Below, in pieces: positions 1 through 8,861 of a stretch of 64,000 bases of DNA. The stretch covers positions 1-64,000 of the forward strand of contig JADLFM010000152.1 of assembly GCA_020845495.1 (NCBI GenBank), given 5' to 3'. Made by a program: the position numbers and the translations under genes. This DNA is from Chloroflexota bacterium (GTDB lineage Bacteria > Chloroflexota > UBA6077 > JACCZL01). Within the stretch, counting starts at the first letter, position 1, and the number at the start of each line of letters is the position of its first letter. The notes under the pieces were generated by a model that was given only the letters and a program-made list of their open reading frames with translations, did not search any database and was not told where the DNA came from.

Positions 1-243
1 CCCGCGGCCCCAGCGACTCCACCCCGTGCCGTCGATAATCGTCCCACCGCTGCCCATCCCTGGCGCAAGCCCTTCTTTCGCTCACGCCAGCGCAACCCGC
101 TCCCCGCAACAAGCTGAGGGGCACCCTGCCCGCCGGGATGCGCCGGAGGCGGCGTGTGGACCGCCTACAGGGCTGGCTGTGCTGGCGATTTCATGGTCAG
201 ACGTGCTCGTCACAGTGCATCATGTGAAGAAGGGGAGCGCTCG
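1..243. other. Window-edge region without a supported gene
   Basis: Short open frames here look like chance frames in GC-rich DNA. The last bases hold the ribosome binding site of the small Cys-rich gene starting at 244. No RNA gene or repeat was recognised. Confidence 0.4.
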
Positions 244-606
244 ATGCACCGACCGTCACGCACCTGGACCGTGAGGTGTGCCGCCTGCACAGTCACGGTG
301 GGAGAAGTCGTCTCCGGACGATTCGTCCACGACCCGGACTGCCCGTTTCCACCGGCCATCGGAGGGAGCACGATGCGCTGCTGCCGTTGTGGCGGCGCGC
401 TGACCGGTGAGCGTCGCATCGACGCCGAGCAGGTTGCCGACGCCGTGGAGAACACGCGAGCGTCGCGCGCTGACGCATTCGAGGACGACGATCAGCTGCT
501 CGGCGACGACGCACCACCGCAGCTCGGCGACATCCTCCAGTTCGCGCGCCCAGGCGGCGGGCCGCGCCCAGCACGCCGCAGCCAGGGCTCACGCGCTCCC
601 TGGTGA
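244..606 (+). CDS. Small Cys-rich, possibly zinc-ribbon protein
   Basis: A 120-residue frame starting at the ATG at 244, chosen because an AGGGGAG ribosome binding site lies just upstream. The N-terminal half has two Cys clusters: CAAC near residue 12 with a further Cys about 25 residues on, then CCRCGG. This spacing could bind one zinc ion as a ribbon. The C-terminal half is acidic, then Arg/Gly/Pro-rich and probably disordered. I do not recognise the family. It stands alone, upstream of the convergent class II aldolase gene. A spurious frame is possible, because long open frames are common at this base composition. Confidence 0.45.
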   Translation: MHRPSRTWTVRCAACTVTVGEVVSGRFVHDPDCPFPPAIGGSTMRCCRCGGALTGERRIDAEQVADAVENTRASRADAFEDDDQLLGDDAPPQLGDILQFARPGGGPRPARRSQGSRAPW

Positions 607-802
607 CGCTCAGTCTGGAGTCGCTCACCCAGATGGTCAGGTTACGGAATGAGCGCCTAACCGCCCTGGCATCGTCACGAAACGGGCCGCCGGATCTTCC
701 CTCTTCCCCTGCCGAGAAGCGGACGCGGGGCGGTGAACGGCCTGGCTGGCACGTGATGAAGGCAGTCCGGTGCAGGGCGGAGGCCGTCAGCGGCGGGGGT
801 AC

Positions 803-1564
803 CTACCAGTTGGCAGGGGCGTCCGGATCGTCCAGCAGTCCGGCGTAGTAGGCCCACCGGACCTCCCAGCCGACCATCGGGCCGCGCAGCCGCTCGACGA
901 CGTCCGGCGGGATCACCTTCGGGTCACCGCCCAGCTGGGCCGCCAGCAGGTTGGCGCGAGCCAGCCGCTCCAGATGGATCGCCGCAATCGTCGCCTCTTC
1001 GACGGTGCGCCCGACCGTGACGATGCCGTGGCCTTGGAGGTGCGCGACCGGGTTGTCCCCAAGCACACGGGCCAGTTCGGCGCCGTCCTCGCGGGTGATA
1101 ACCATCTCGGCCGAGGGATAGATCGGGATCGGGGCCGCGACGAGTGGCGCCTCGACGTGGAGGATCGGCAGGATCGGCTTGCCGACGATGCCGAAGACGG
1201 TGGCGAGCGTCTGGTGGGTATGGACGACGCCACCGACGTCCGGCCGGGCCCGGAAGATCTCCGTGTGAATGACCTTCTCGCTCGGAGGCGGCTCGTCACC
1301 CTCGAGCAGGTTTCCATCGATGTCGACGACAATGACCCGCTCTGGCGTGAGCTCGTTCATTGCGCGCATCTTCTGGGAGTGGCGGGGCTTGATCAGAATG
1401 CGGCCACTGCCCGGCACGCGGGCGCTGGCGTGACCCATGTAGTCGGTCAGGCCGAGGCGATAGAGCACACGTGAGGCCGTCGTGACGCGCTCTCGGAGTT
1501 GCTGCTCGTCCGCGGAGCCGCCCGCCGTCACGGCCTGCTCTGGTGACGTCTCGGATGTCGTCAT
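803..1564 (-). CDS. Class II aldolase/adducin-family protein
   Basis: A 253-residue protein of the class II aldolase/adducin fold, the family of fuculose-phosphate aldolase, ribulose-5-phosphate 4-epimerase and hydroxy-carboxymuconate decarboxylases. The zinc triad is visible as HTH (H115, H117) and the later His of QGHG (H179). The glycine-rich GHASARV segment near residue 44 matches the usual phosphate or carboxylate-binding part. The ATG at 1564 overlaps the stop of the upstream isochorismatase-fold gene as ATGA, so the two are probably translationally coupled. Substrate unknown. The neighbours (amidohydrolase-like, bicupin, EutA-like) suggest breakdown of a small carboxylated compound, which is inference. 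Confidence 0.85.
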   Translation of the reverse strand: MTTSETSPEQAVTAGGSADEQQLRERVTTASRVLYRLGLTDYMGHASARVPGSGRILIKPRHSQKMRAMNELTPERVIVVDIDGNLLEGDEPPPSEKVIHTEIFRARPDVGGVVHTHQTLATVFGIVGKPILPILHVEAPLVAAPIPIYPSAEMVITREDGAELARVLGDNPVAHLQGHGIVTVGRTVEEATIAAIHLERLARANLLAAQLGGDPKVIPPDVVERLRGPMVGWEVRWAYYAGLLDDPDAPANW

Positions 1565-2274
1565 GCTGATACTCCTGCCGCGGCGCACGCGTCCGCGACG
1601 TGTTGCGAAATGGCCGCCAGCGCCTCGTCGAGGGTGATGACGTCGGCGTACTTGGCATTGATGTCGAACAGGTTCGCGAGGTGGAGGAAGTCCGAGCGGT
1701 CGAAGGTGCACTCCTCCACCAGGAAGACGGTGTAGCCGTAGCTCTGGGCATCCGTGACGGTAGCGCGGACGCAGCCGCTCGTCGAGGTGCCTGCCACGAT
1801 GAGGGTGTCGACGCCACGCTGCACGAGGTACGTAGGCAGGGTCGTGCCGAAGAAGGCGCTCGCCTTGGCCTTGCACAGGACGTACTCGCCTTCGCGCGGC
1901 GCGATGATCTCCGGAATTGGGGCGGCCGCGATCCGCCGCGCCTCATCAGCCGACTTCTCGCGCTTGGTGGAGTCGCCGACGAACGGCTTATCCTCGACGT
2001 CTCCCCGGGTCATGACGATGGGCACGTTCGCCTCGCGACAGGCGTCGAGCAGGGTCCGGATGTTCGGCAGCGCCTCCCAGGCGCTCGGCCCACAGGCCGT
2101 CTTGTACTCCTCGACGGCCGCATCGCGATCCATCGGCCGCGAGCCGGTCCAGCTTTCGATCACGTCGACGATCAGCAGCGCCGGCCGTGCCCCGAACGAG
2201 CGCCGTGCCCCGAGCCCGGTCCGGGTATACAGGTCACGGTCTTCCGCTGGGACGATCGCCTGCCACGGTCGCAT
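1561..2274 (-). CDS. Isochorismatase-fold cysteine hydrolase
   Basis: A 237-residue cysteine hydrolase of the isochorismatase-like superfamily (nicotinamidase, N-carbamoylsarcosine amidase, maleamate amidase). The Asp-Lys-Cys triad is visible: D37 in LLIVDV, K135 before KASAFFGT, and C168 in TSTSGCVRA. The STSGCV segment and KxxxSAF motif resemble the N-carbamoylsarcosine/maleamate amidase branch more than nicotinamidases. The start at 2274 follows an AGGTAGGGGG site; upstream in-frame codons are less likely. It precedes and overlaps the class II aldolase gene by 4 bases. It probably hydrolyses an amide of a small acid; exact substrate unknown. Confidence 0.85.
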   Translation of the reverse strand: MRPWQAIVPAEDRDLYTRTGLGARRSFGARPALLIVDVIESWTGSRPMDRDAAVEEYKTACGPSAWEALPNIRTLLDACREANVPIVMTRGDVEDKPFVGDSTKREKSADEARRIAAAPIPEIIAPREGEYVLCKAKASAFFGTTLPTYLVQRGVDTLIVAGTSTSGCVRATVTDAQSYGYTVFLVEECTFDRSDFLHLANLFDINAKYADVITLDEALAAISQHVADACAAAGVSA

Positions 2275-2317
2275 CTGCCCCCTACCTCCTGAGACGTGTC
2301 TCTGCCGGCGACCTCTT

Positions 2318-2374
2318 CGCCGTCCGGGATACTCCCTCGCCCGCATAGGGGTGAGCGGGTACCCCGGACCGGCG
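2318..2374. repeat. Imperfect inverted repeat between EutA-like and isochorismatase genes
   Basis: Arms around CCGTCCGGGATAC and GTACCCCGGACCGG face each other across about 25 bases, between the stop at 2388 and the start at 2274 on the minus strand. It could attenuate transcription between the two halves of the cluster. The arms contain mismatches and no T-run follows. Confidence 0.35.
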
Positions 2375-2387
2375 ATAGGGGTATGCT

Positions 2388-3995
2388 CTACCCAGCCAGT
2401 TCCGCCCGAGTGTCGACTCCGTGCGGGAAGATCAGCGACTTGATAACCACGGGCACCGCCCGCGCGGGAAACAGCATGGCGCCGACGTCGACGAAGTCAA
2501 ATTCCTTGACGTCGATGCCGTCGATCGAGATCACCTCGTTCGTGAGCCCGAGGTCTTCGCGCAGGATCGCGCCGACATTCTTACCGACGTCCCCGCCGAA
2601 GACGAGCACCAGCGGTTGCCCGAGACGAATGCTGTTGGGCAGGCCCGCCACGATACCATCGGCCAGAGTGCGCAAGTTCTGGTAACTTGGGATACCCACC
2701 CAATCGAGCGCTACCGCTACCGGCGTCTCACCCTCGACCAGATCGAAGCGCCGGAAGCTCGCGCCGATGGCCTCGGCAATCGACGCTGGCTCGACCGCCT
2801 CACCGTTCGGCAGGCGCGGATATATCACCTGGAGGTTGTGGATCGGTAGCAGGCCCGGATCGGTCACCGAGATCGTGTTACCGCTCACCTGGACGGTGAA
2901 CTGCGACGCGCCGATGACGGTGGCGCGGATACGCTCGCCGCCCGCGTGGACGGAGGCCGGCAGGTCGCCCGCCTCGGCGTGCCCGAGCACCGCCTGGGCC
3001 AGCCCCAACGCAATATCGCCGAAGTCCTGCGTCTCACGCCCGTAGACGTACTCCGAGACGCCGCCGGACCAGATGATCTCGTCGATGGGTAGCGAGGACG
3101 CGAGCGGCGGCGTCACCCAGAGGTCAGCACCCGGCCCATCGAGCGGCGCACGCCGTATCGCCTGGACCAGATAGGCGGCCAGTGCCGCGCCGAGCCGGGC
3201 GCGGTCCGGGTCGGAGAGCAGCCCCCCGAGCCTGAGTGGCACCCCGATCGCGTCGGCGATGGCCCGCGCCGCTGGCTCGATCCGGCTAACTCGACCCTCC
3301 TCGTCGAGCGCCACTAGCCGCCCGCCCACTTCCAGCGATGCTGTCTCGACGACCTCGCCGGCCTGGCAGATGGCGAGCTTGCTGGTGCCCCCGCCGATAT
3401 CGACGTTCAACACCGTCTTGCCGGTCTCGCGCGAGCGCACCGCCGCGCCGGAGCCGTGGGCGGCCATCACCGCTTCGAGGTTGTGGCCGGCCGAGGCACA
3501 CACGAACTTGCCGGCCTCCGCGGCGAACAGGTCGGCGATAGCGCGGGCATTCGTCCGCTTGACCGCCTCGCCGGTCAGGATTACGGCGCCGGTGTCGACG
3601 GCCTCGGTCGAGAGGCCGGCCGCACGGTAGGCCTCGCGGATGAAGGCCGCGAGTTTCCCCGCATCGATCGCATAGTCCGGCGTGTAGGGGGTCAGCAGGA
3701 TTGGCGAACGGTGGAGCACCTCACGACTGACGACCACATAGCGGCTGGACAGGTGCTGCCCGAGCCGTTGGAGCCGAAGCCGTGAGAAGATCAGGTGCGA
3801 CGTGGACGAGCCGACGTCGATGCCGACGGTCGTCAGCTCGATCAGGTCGCCGGAGTAGACGTACGACTCGGTGATCTCAACCGGGTCGTCCCAGGCGTCG
3901 TCGTCCTCACCGTGGTCGTGGATGTAGCCATGCCCCCCGCCGTGGGGGGGCATACCCGGGATACCGTGGTGGTCGTGGTCGTCGAGGCCGTGCAT
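2388..3995 (-). CDS. EutA-type reactivase with His-rich N-terminus
   Basis: A 535-residue protein recognisably homologous to EutA, the ATP-dependent factor that reactivates adenosylcobalamin-dependent ethanolamine ammonia-lyase. It has the actin-like phosphate loops DVGSSTSHLIFSRL (near residue 59) and DIGGGTSKLA, an EutA-like LTGEAVKRTNAR segment, and the C-terminal VPVVIKSLIFP ending. The first 30 residues carry 8 histidines plus acidic residues, giving a probable metal-binding leader absent from enterobacterial EutA. No eutB, eutC or microcompartment gene lies in the window. The bicupin gene ends 10 bases upstream, so they are cotranscribed. The partner enzyme may be another B12 enzyme encoded elsewhere (inference). 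Confidence 0.85.
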   Translation of the reverse strand: MHGLDDHDHHGIPGMPPHGGGHGYIHDHGEDDDAWDDPVEITESYVYSGDLIELTTVGIDVGSSTSHLIFSRLRLQRLGQHLSSRYVVVSREVLHRSPILLTPYTPDYAIDAGKLAAFIREAYRAAGLSTEAVDTGAVILTGEAVKRTNARAIADLFAAEAGKFVCASAGHNLEAVMAAHGSGAAVRSRETGKTVLNVDIGGGTSKLAICQAGEVVETASLEVGGRLVALDEEGRVSRIEPAARAIADAIGVPLRLGGLLSDPDRARLGAALAAYLVQAIRRAPLDGPGADLWVTPPLASSLPIDEIIWSGGVSEYVYGRETQDFGDIALGLAQAVLGHAEAGDLPASVHAGGERIRATVIGASQFTVQVSGNTISVTDPGLLPIHNLQVIYPRLPNGEAVEPASIAEAIGASFRRFDLVEGETPVAVALDWVGIPSYQNLRTLADGIVAGLPNSIRLGQPLVLVFGGDVGKNVGAILREDLGLTNEVISIDGIDVKEFDFVDVGAMLFPARAVPVVIKSLIFPHGVDTRAELAG

Positions 3996-4005
3996 ATCGG
4001 CGGGC

Positions 4006-5061
4006 CTACATGTTGACCGCGACGCCGCTCTTGGCGCACTCCTCGAGGTACAGCTTCCGCATCATCGGATCTTCGTTCTCGAAGTCGATCTGCTCGATGC
4101 CGCCCTCTTCGCGCTGGATGGCCGACGAGGCGTGGAAGGCGACGAACCGGCAGGGCTCGTCGCCGGTGTTGTAGTGCTGGTGCCACTTGCCCGCCGCTGG
4201 TGAGACGACCGTCCCCTCATGCCAGGGGAACGTCTCCGGCGTCCCGCCCTCGTTCCACATCAGGGTGTAGCCGGTCGAGTCGAGGGTGTAGACGTGCGCG
4301 CCGGGGCCATGCCGGTGAGCCTTCTTGTACGTCCCAACTGGGAAGCGCGAAACGTGCGCGAACATCGACCCGCTGCCCATGTGGATGTACATGTTGCGGT
4401 TGCCCTTGCCGCGCTTCTCGCGGGGCACCAGGTTGATCGCCCGAATGTCTGGGATAAAGTTGGCGTGCAGGATCCCGCCGTAGTACTCGGTCAGGTACTG
4501 GCCCGGGCGCGAGAAGTACTCTTTGTCGTCCGGGTCGAAGCGATCCTTGAAGGCATAGTTGGTGTTGTAGATGAAGTCGTCGTCGCGGAACAGTTCGAAG
4601 GCGACTGGTGCGCTGGTGAGCGAAAAGAGCCGCACGACCTGGGAGCCGCTCGAGTTGAAGTGCTGGTACTTCGCGTTGAGCGGGATCGCGAACAGCGCGC
4701 CCTTTTCCCACTCGAAGGTGTGCTTCGGGGTGTCCTCATACCAGACCGTCGTAGCGCCACGTCCCTCGGAGACGAACACCATCTCCTCGTAGAGATGCCG
4801 CTGCTCCTTCAACTGGCCGCCCGGCGCGATCTCGACGATGTGGCCGTCCGCGACCATCTGGTCAGAGAAGCTCAGGATGCAGCCATTCCCACCCTTGCGC
4901 TCCCACCAGCCCAGTTCCACCGTCTTGACGTCCGGGACGTACTCACCACCATGAATCGGGACGTCCTGGTTCTTGAGCCAACGGCGATACGGGTCGTAGC
5001 GGTCCATCATAAACTGAACGTACGGATGGACCTCGAACTCCTTGACGGCTTTGGTTACCAT
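4006..5061 (-). CDS. Bicupin domain protein
   Basis: A 351-residue protein with two cupin barrels of the gentisate-dioxygenase-like or regulatory cupin type. The C-terminal barrel (about 215-305) keeps a complete metal site: HRH near the barrel start and the later His in KWHQHYN. In the N-terminal barrel (about 85-145) the matching motif reads QRHLYEE, so its first metal His is replaced. First gene of a minus-strand cluster with the EutA-like, isochorismatase and aldolase genes, read from the promoter at 5109-5144. It resembles the bicupin at 12947 in layout and in the QRH/HxH asymmetry. Likely a metal-dependent dioxygenase or isomerase; substrate unknown. Confidence 0.8.
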   Translation of the reverse strand: MVTKAVKEFEVHPYVQFMMDRYDPYRRWLKNQDVPIHGGEYVPDVKTVELGWWERKGGNGCILSFSDQMVADGHIVEIAPGGQLKEQRHLYEEMVFVSEGRGATTVWYEDTPKHTFEWEKGALFAIPLNAKYQHFNSSGSQVVRLFSLTSAPVAFELFRDDDFIYNTNYAFKDRFDPDDKEYFSRPGQYLTEYYGGILHANFIPDIRAINLVPREKRGKGNRNMYIHMGSGSMFAHVSRFPVGTYKKAHRHGPGAHVYTLDSTGYTLMWNEGGTPETFPWHEGTVVSPAAGKWHQHYNTGDEPCRFVAFHASSAIQREEGGIEQIDFENEDPMMRKLYLEECAKSGVAVNM

Positions 5062-5108
5062 AGCCCCAACCTACCTCTCGACCCTGGAATTGGCCCGGTT
5101 CGGAAATC

Positions 5109-5144
5109 GCATGCAAAATACCGCATGCAGTTTCGGACCGTCAA
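5109..5144 (-). promoter_or_regulatory. Promoter with GCATGC operator for the bicupin/eutA-like cluster
   Basis: On the minus strand a -35 TTGACG (5144-5139), an 18-base spacer and a -10 TATTTT (5120-5115) are followed directly by GCATGC (5114-5109). A second GCATGC lies at 5123-5128 inside the spacer. The -10 followed at once by a CATGC core also occurs before the genes at 12947, 18361 and 21076, so a shared regulator is likely. The site lies between the divergent starts at 5061 and 5183 and may control both. Confidence 0.55.
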
Positions 5145-5182
5145 CGACGCTCCGTGCAACGACGCAGACCGGAGGACCAACC

Positions 5183-6919
5183 ATGAGACTGCACCCTTCC
5201 GTCCCCCGCCGGCACACGACCCGCCGGCAGTTCCTGCGCTTCGCGACGGCCACGAGCGGGCTCCTTCTGCTGGCGGCGTGTGGACCGGCCGCACCGGCGT
5301 CAAAGCCGGCTGAGGGGAGCGCTACCAAGCCCGCCGAGAGCGGGGCTTCGAAGCCGGCGCAGGGCGCTGCACCAGGGGCAGCGGCACCAGGAGCGGCGGC
5401 GCCAGGAGCGGCGCCGACGGCTGCTGCTGGCGGTCCGGCGGCTGGCGCGGCCACGAGCGCACCGGCTGCCAGGCCGGTCGCCGCGAGCGGCCAGATCACG
5501 ATCGGCATCCCCAACGAGCCGGCCACGCTCGACCCGATGTTCGGTGTCGGCACGATGGAATACAACGTGCTGGTCAACGTCATGGACGGCCTGTTCACGA
5601 CTGGGGAGCACCTGGCCGTCGTTCCGAGGTTGGCCGAGTCATATCGTCAGATCGACGACATGAACTGGGAGTTCAAGCTCCGCCAGGGCGTCACCTTCCA
5701 CAACGGCGAGCCCTTCAACGCCGACGCCGTCAAGGCGACGTACGATCGGAGCATGGATAAGGCCCAGAAGCCCCGGAACACCTGGGCGGCAGACGTCAAC
5801 GTCGACCGAGTCGACGTGGTCGATCCGTATACGGTTCGATTCCATACCACCACTGCCACGCCGCATATGCTCGCCCGCCTCGCCAACGACCACTTCATCT
5901 TCCCGCCAAAGTACCTTGCTGAGAGCGATGCCCGAGCCATTGCGCGGAAGCCAATCGGCACAGGAGCGTACGTCTTCAAGGAGTGGGCGAGCGGCGACAA
6001 GATCGTGCTCGAAGCGAACCCGAACTACTGGGACACCGACAAGCCGGCGATCAAGACGATCACCTGGCGGTGGACCCCCGAACACGCCGCACGTCTGGCG
6101 AACCTCAAAACAGGCGCCATCGACCTGATGGACCAACTCGATCCTACGTCCATCGCCGAGGTCGACGCAGATAGTCACATCAGGTCGCTGTCGACACCGG
6201 GTGGGCGGCGTGTCTTTGCTGGCTTCAACCTGAAGGTCGAGCCATTCGAGAAGCTCGAAGTGCGTCAGGCCTTGAACTATGGCACGAACGTGGAGTCGAT
6301 CGCGAAGGCGATCCTCGGCGGCGCGACGACGCGGATGCGGACCTGGGTCAATCCACCAGTCGAGAACCCAGAGGTCAAGGGATACACCTACGACCCGGCG
6401 AAGGCGAAAGAGCTCCTGCAGAAGGCCGGCCTCGGCCAGGGCTTCAAGGTCACCTTCGATGTAGATCGAAGTGCGTATATGAAGGGCGATGAGTTCCCCC
6501 AGGCGATCGCTTCGAGCCTTCGGGACATCGGCGTGGACGTCACGATCAATCAGGTAGAGCGGACCGTCGCGGCGCAAATGCAGAAAGAGCGCAAGACGAA
6601 CGGCATGTATATGCGCAGCACGGCGCCATTCTTCGACCCCGGGCTAGACTTTGACCTGATGCGGCTGAACCACGCCGGCAACTCGATGCAGTGGGAGGAC
6701 CCCGAGTTTCTGGATCTGATGAAGAAGATGTACTCGGGCGGCACCCCTGACGAGCGCAAAGCGTGGTCGTTCCAGGCGCAGGCCCGGATGTCCGAGCAGG
6801 CGCCGATGCTCTTCCTCTGGAAACAGCCGGAAATCTACGGCGCCAGCCGCAAGCTTCAGGGCTTCACGCCGACGGGCGATGAGCGAATTCGAGTGGCGCG
6901 CATGACGCTCACGGGATAG
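5183..6919 (+). CDS. ABC transporter substrate-binding lipoprotein, family 5
   Basis: A 578-residue extracytoplasmic binding protein of the oligopeptide/nickel type (SBP_bac_5). The ATG at 5183 follows GGAGGA by 6 bases. It opens with a twin-arginine-like RRQFLRF, a hydrophobic stretch and a lipobox ending LLAAC, then about 70 residues of Ala/Pro/Gly linker typical of Chloroflexota lipoproteins. The mature domain starts near TIGIPNEPATLDPMF and contains the family segment YTVRFHTTTATP. Two permease genes follow 3 bases after the stop. No DppD/DppF-type ATPase is adjacent, so ATPases must come from elsewhere. The ligand could be peptides, sugars or other small compounds. Confidence 0.9.
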   Translation: MRLHPSVPRRHTTRRQFLRFATATSGLLLLAACGPAAPASKPAEGSATKPAESGASKPAQGAAPGAAAPGAAAPGAAPTAAAGGPAAGAATSAPAARPVAASGQITIGIPNEPATLDPMFGVGTMEYNVLVNVMDGLFTTGEHLAVVPRLAESYRQIDDMNWEFKLRQGVTFHNGEPFNADAVKATYDRSMDKAQKPRNTWAADVNVDRVDVVDPYTVRFHTTTATPHMLARLANDHFIFPPKYLAESDARAIARKPIGTGAYVFKEWASGDKIVLEANPNYWDTDKPAIKTITWRWTPEHAARLANLKTGAIDLMDQLDPTSIAEVDADSHIRSLSTPGGRRVFAGFNLKVEPFEKLEVRQALNYGTNVESIAKAILGGATTRMRTWVNPPVENPEVKGYTYDPAKAKELLQKAGLGQGFKVTFDVDRSAYMKGDEFPQAIASSLRDIGVDVTINQVERTVAAQMQKERKTNGMYMRSTAPFFDPGLDFDLMRLNHAGNSMQWEDPEFLDLMKKMYSGGTPDERKAWSFQAQARMSEQAPMLFLWKQPEIYGASRKLQGFTPTGDERIRVARMTLTG

Positions 6920-6922
6920 GCG

Positions 6923-7843
6923 ATGGGCCGTATCGTCGTCGAGCGCCTGGTCCAGGCCGGCTTCGTCATCGTCGGCGCGTCGTTGGTCGTCTTTCTGCTG
7001 CTCCACTACACCAGCGGCGACATCGTCCTGACGATGTTGCCGGACTGGGCGACCGAGCAACAGCGTGCCGAGTACCGTCAAAAGCTCGGGCTCGATTTGC
7101 CGGTGTCCCTGCAATATCTTCGCTGGCTCAGCGGCGTTGCGCAGGGTGACTTTGGCGAATCCTTCCGCAACGACATGCCGGCGATGGACGTCGTGCTCGA
7201 GCGCTTCCCGGCGACCGTACAGCTTGCACTGACGGCGCTCGGCATCGCGGTCGCCGCCGCATTACCCCTCGGGATCCTTGCGGCTGTCCGGCGCGGCTCC
7301 TGGTGGGACCGGGCGTGCATGGCCATCGCCCTGCTCGGCCAGTCCATGCCAGCCTTCTGGCTCGGGCTCATGCTCATCGTGGTCGTGGCGGTCGAGCTAC
7401 GCTGGCTGCCGGTCTCGGGGCGGGACGGGCCGCAGTATCTCATCTTGCCGGCACTGACGCTTGCGACCGGGCCGCTGGCGCAGTTCGCACGGCTCGTGCG
7501 CTCGTGTATGCTCGAGGTGCTGGGACAAGACTTCGTGCGAACCGCCCGCGCGAAGGGGCTCCAGGAGTGGACCGTCCTCGCAAGCCATGCCCTTCGAGCC
7601 GCGCTCTTGCCCATCGTCACGGTCATCGGTCTCGAGATGGGGACACTCCTCAACGGCTCGGTGGTCGTGGAGAGCGTCTTCGCCTGGCCAGGGGTTGGCC
7701 GGACCCTGGTAACAGGGCTGGAGCAGCGGGACATCCCGGTCGTCGAAGCGGGGGTGTTGCTCGTCGCGATCCTGTACATCGGTATCAACCTCATTGTGGA
7801 CCTCCTGTACGCCTTCCTCGATCCACGGGTGCGCTACCGATGA
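6923..7843 (+). CDS. ABC transporter permease, DppB/OppB type
   Basis: A 306-residue inner-membrane permease, probably six membrane spans. The N-terminus (IVVERLVQAGFVIVGASLVVFLLLH) and the cytoplasmic loop carrying ARAKGL, which docks on the ATPase, are typical of the DppB/GsiC family. It starts 3 bases after the binding-protein stop. Its own stop overlaps the next start as ATGA, so the pair is coupled. It should pair with the following gene as the heterodimeric membrane channel. Confidence 0.93.
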   Translation: MGRIVVERLVQAGFVIVGASLVVFLLLHYTSGDIVLTMLPDWATEQQRAEYRQKLGLDLPVSLQYLRWLSGVAQGDFGESFRNDMPAMDVVLERFPATVQLALTALGIAVAAALPLGILAAVRRGSWWDRACMAIALLGQSMPAFWLGLMLIVVVAVELRWLPVSGRDGPQYLILPALTLATGPLAQFARLVRSCMLEVLGQDFVRTARAKGLQEWTVLASHALRAALLPIVTVIGLEMGTLLNGSVVVESVFAWPGVGRTLVTGLEQRDIPVVEAGVLLVAILYIGINLIVDLLYAFLDPRVRYR

Positions 7844-8748
7844 CATCTGCCGTGTCACCTGTTGCCGTCGCCGATGCCTCCAGACGTCGGCCGGGCGCTG
7901 GCGGCCTGCTTCAGACAGTACGCCGCCATCAGACGGTCCTGCCGGCGGTGGTGCTGCTCGGCCTGATGGTCACCATCGCGACTTTCGCCAATGTGCTCAG
8001 CCCGACCGACCCGCGCGCCGGCGCGCTCGATGCACGGCTCGTGCCGCCGTTCACAAGCTGGCAGTACCTCCTTGGGACCGATCCGATCGGCCGGGACGTA
8101 CTCTCGCGGATCATCTACGGAGCGCGCGTATCGTTGACGGTAGGCGTGCTATCGGTCGCGGCGGCGCTCGTCGTCGGAAGCGCGCTGGGATTGATCGCGG
8201 GGTATCGGGGCGGCTGGACCGATACGCTTCTCATGCGGCTTGCCGACGTGCAGTTGAGCTTTCCCTCATTCCTGCTCGCGATCACGCTGATGGCGGTCCT
8301 GGGCGCCGGGCTCACCAGCGTCGTCCTGGCGCTGAGTATCGGCGGGTGGGTCCGCTATGCGCGGGTCATGCGGAGTACCGTTCTGCCGCTCCGGGAGGTC
8401 GAATACGTTCACTCGGCTCGCGCCATCGGCGGAAGTGGCGTTCGCATCCTGCTCCGCCACATCCTGCCCAATGCCGTCACGCCTGTCATCGTGGTAGCGA
8501 CCCTGTCGCTCGGCGCGAACATTATTACCGAGTCGAGCCTGAGTTTCCTGGGGCTCGGCGTCGACCCCCAGACCCCAAGTTGGGGCAGCATGCTGGCCGA
8601 GGGACGCCCCTACCTCGCGAGCGCGTGGTGGGTGGCCGCTTTTCCGGGCCTTGCTATCAGCCTGACCGTACTCGCGGTGAATCTGGTCGGCGACTGGCTC
8701 CGTGACCAGCTAGACCCGCGCCTGCGTGGCGGTCGCGGGAAGACGTAG
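7840..8748 (+). CDS. ABC transporter permease, DppC/OppC type
   Basis: A 302-residue permease of the DppC/GsiD family, with an N-terminal span, the LLGTDPIGRDVLSRIIYGAR segment diagnostic of the family, and a later coupling loop including SARAIGGS. The ATG at 7840 overlaps the upstream stop by 4 bases, which fixes the start. It ends the three-gene transport operon. The next gene is convergent on the minus strand, so no ATPase belongs to this unit. Confidence 0.93.
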   Translation: MTSAVSPVAVADASRRRPGAGGLLQTVRRHQTVLPAVVLLGLMVTIATFANVLSPTDPRAGALDARLVPPFTSWQYLLGTDPIGRDVLSRIIYGARVSLTVGVLSVAAALVVGSALGLIAGYRGGWTDTLLMRLADVQLSFPSFLLAITLMAVLGAGLTSVVLALSIGGWVRYARVMRSTVLPLREVEYVHSARAIGGSGVRILLRHILPNAVTPVIVVATLSLGANIITESSLSFLGLGVDPQTPSWGSMLAEGRPYLASAWWVAAFPGLAISLTVLAVNLVGDWLRDQLDPRLRGGRGKT

Positions 8749-8861
8749 CCTCCGCCGCGCTCTCTGCGCCCATGCCTGCCCCGCCCTTCGCCATCGGCGG
8801 CCGGGCAACGTACCCTCCTGTCGAGCCGGCGCTTCAGACGGCGAACCGGCCGGCGCGTCCG

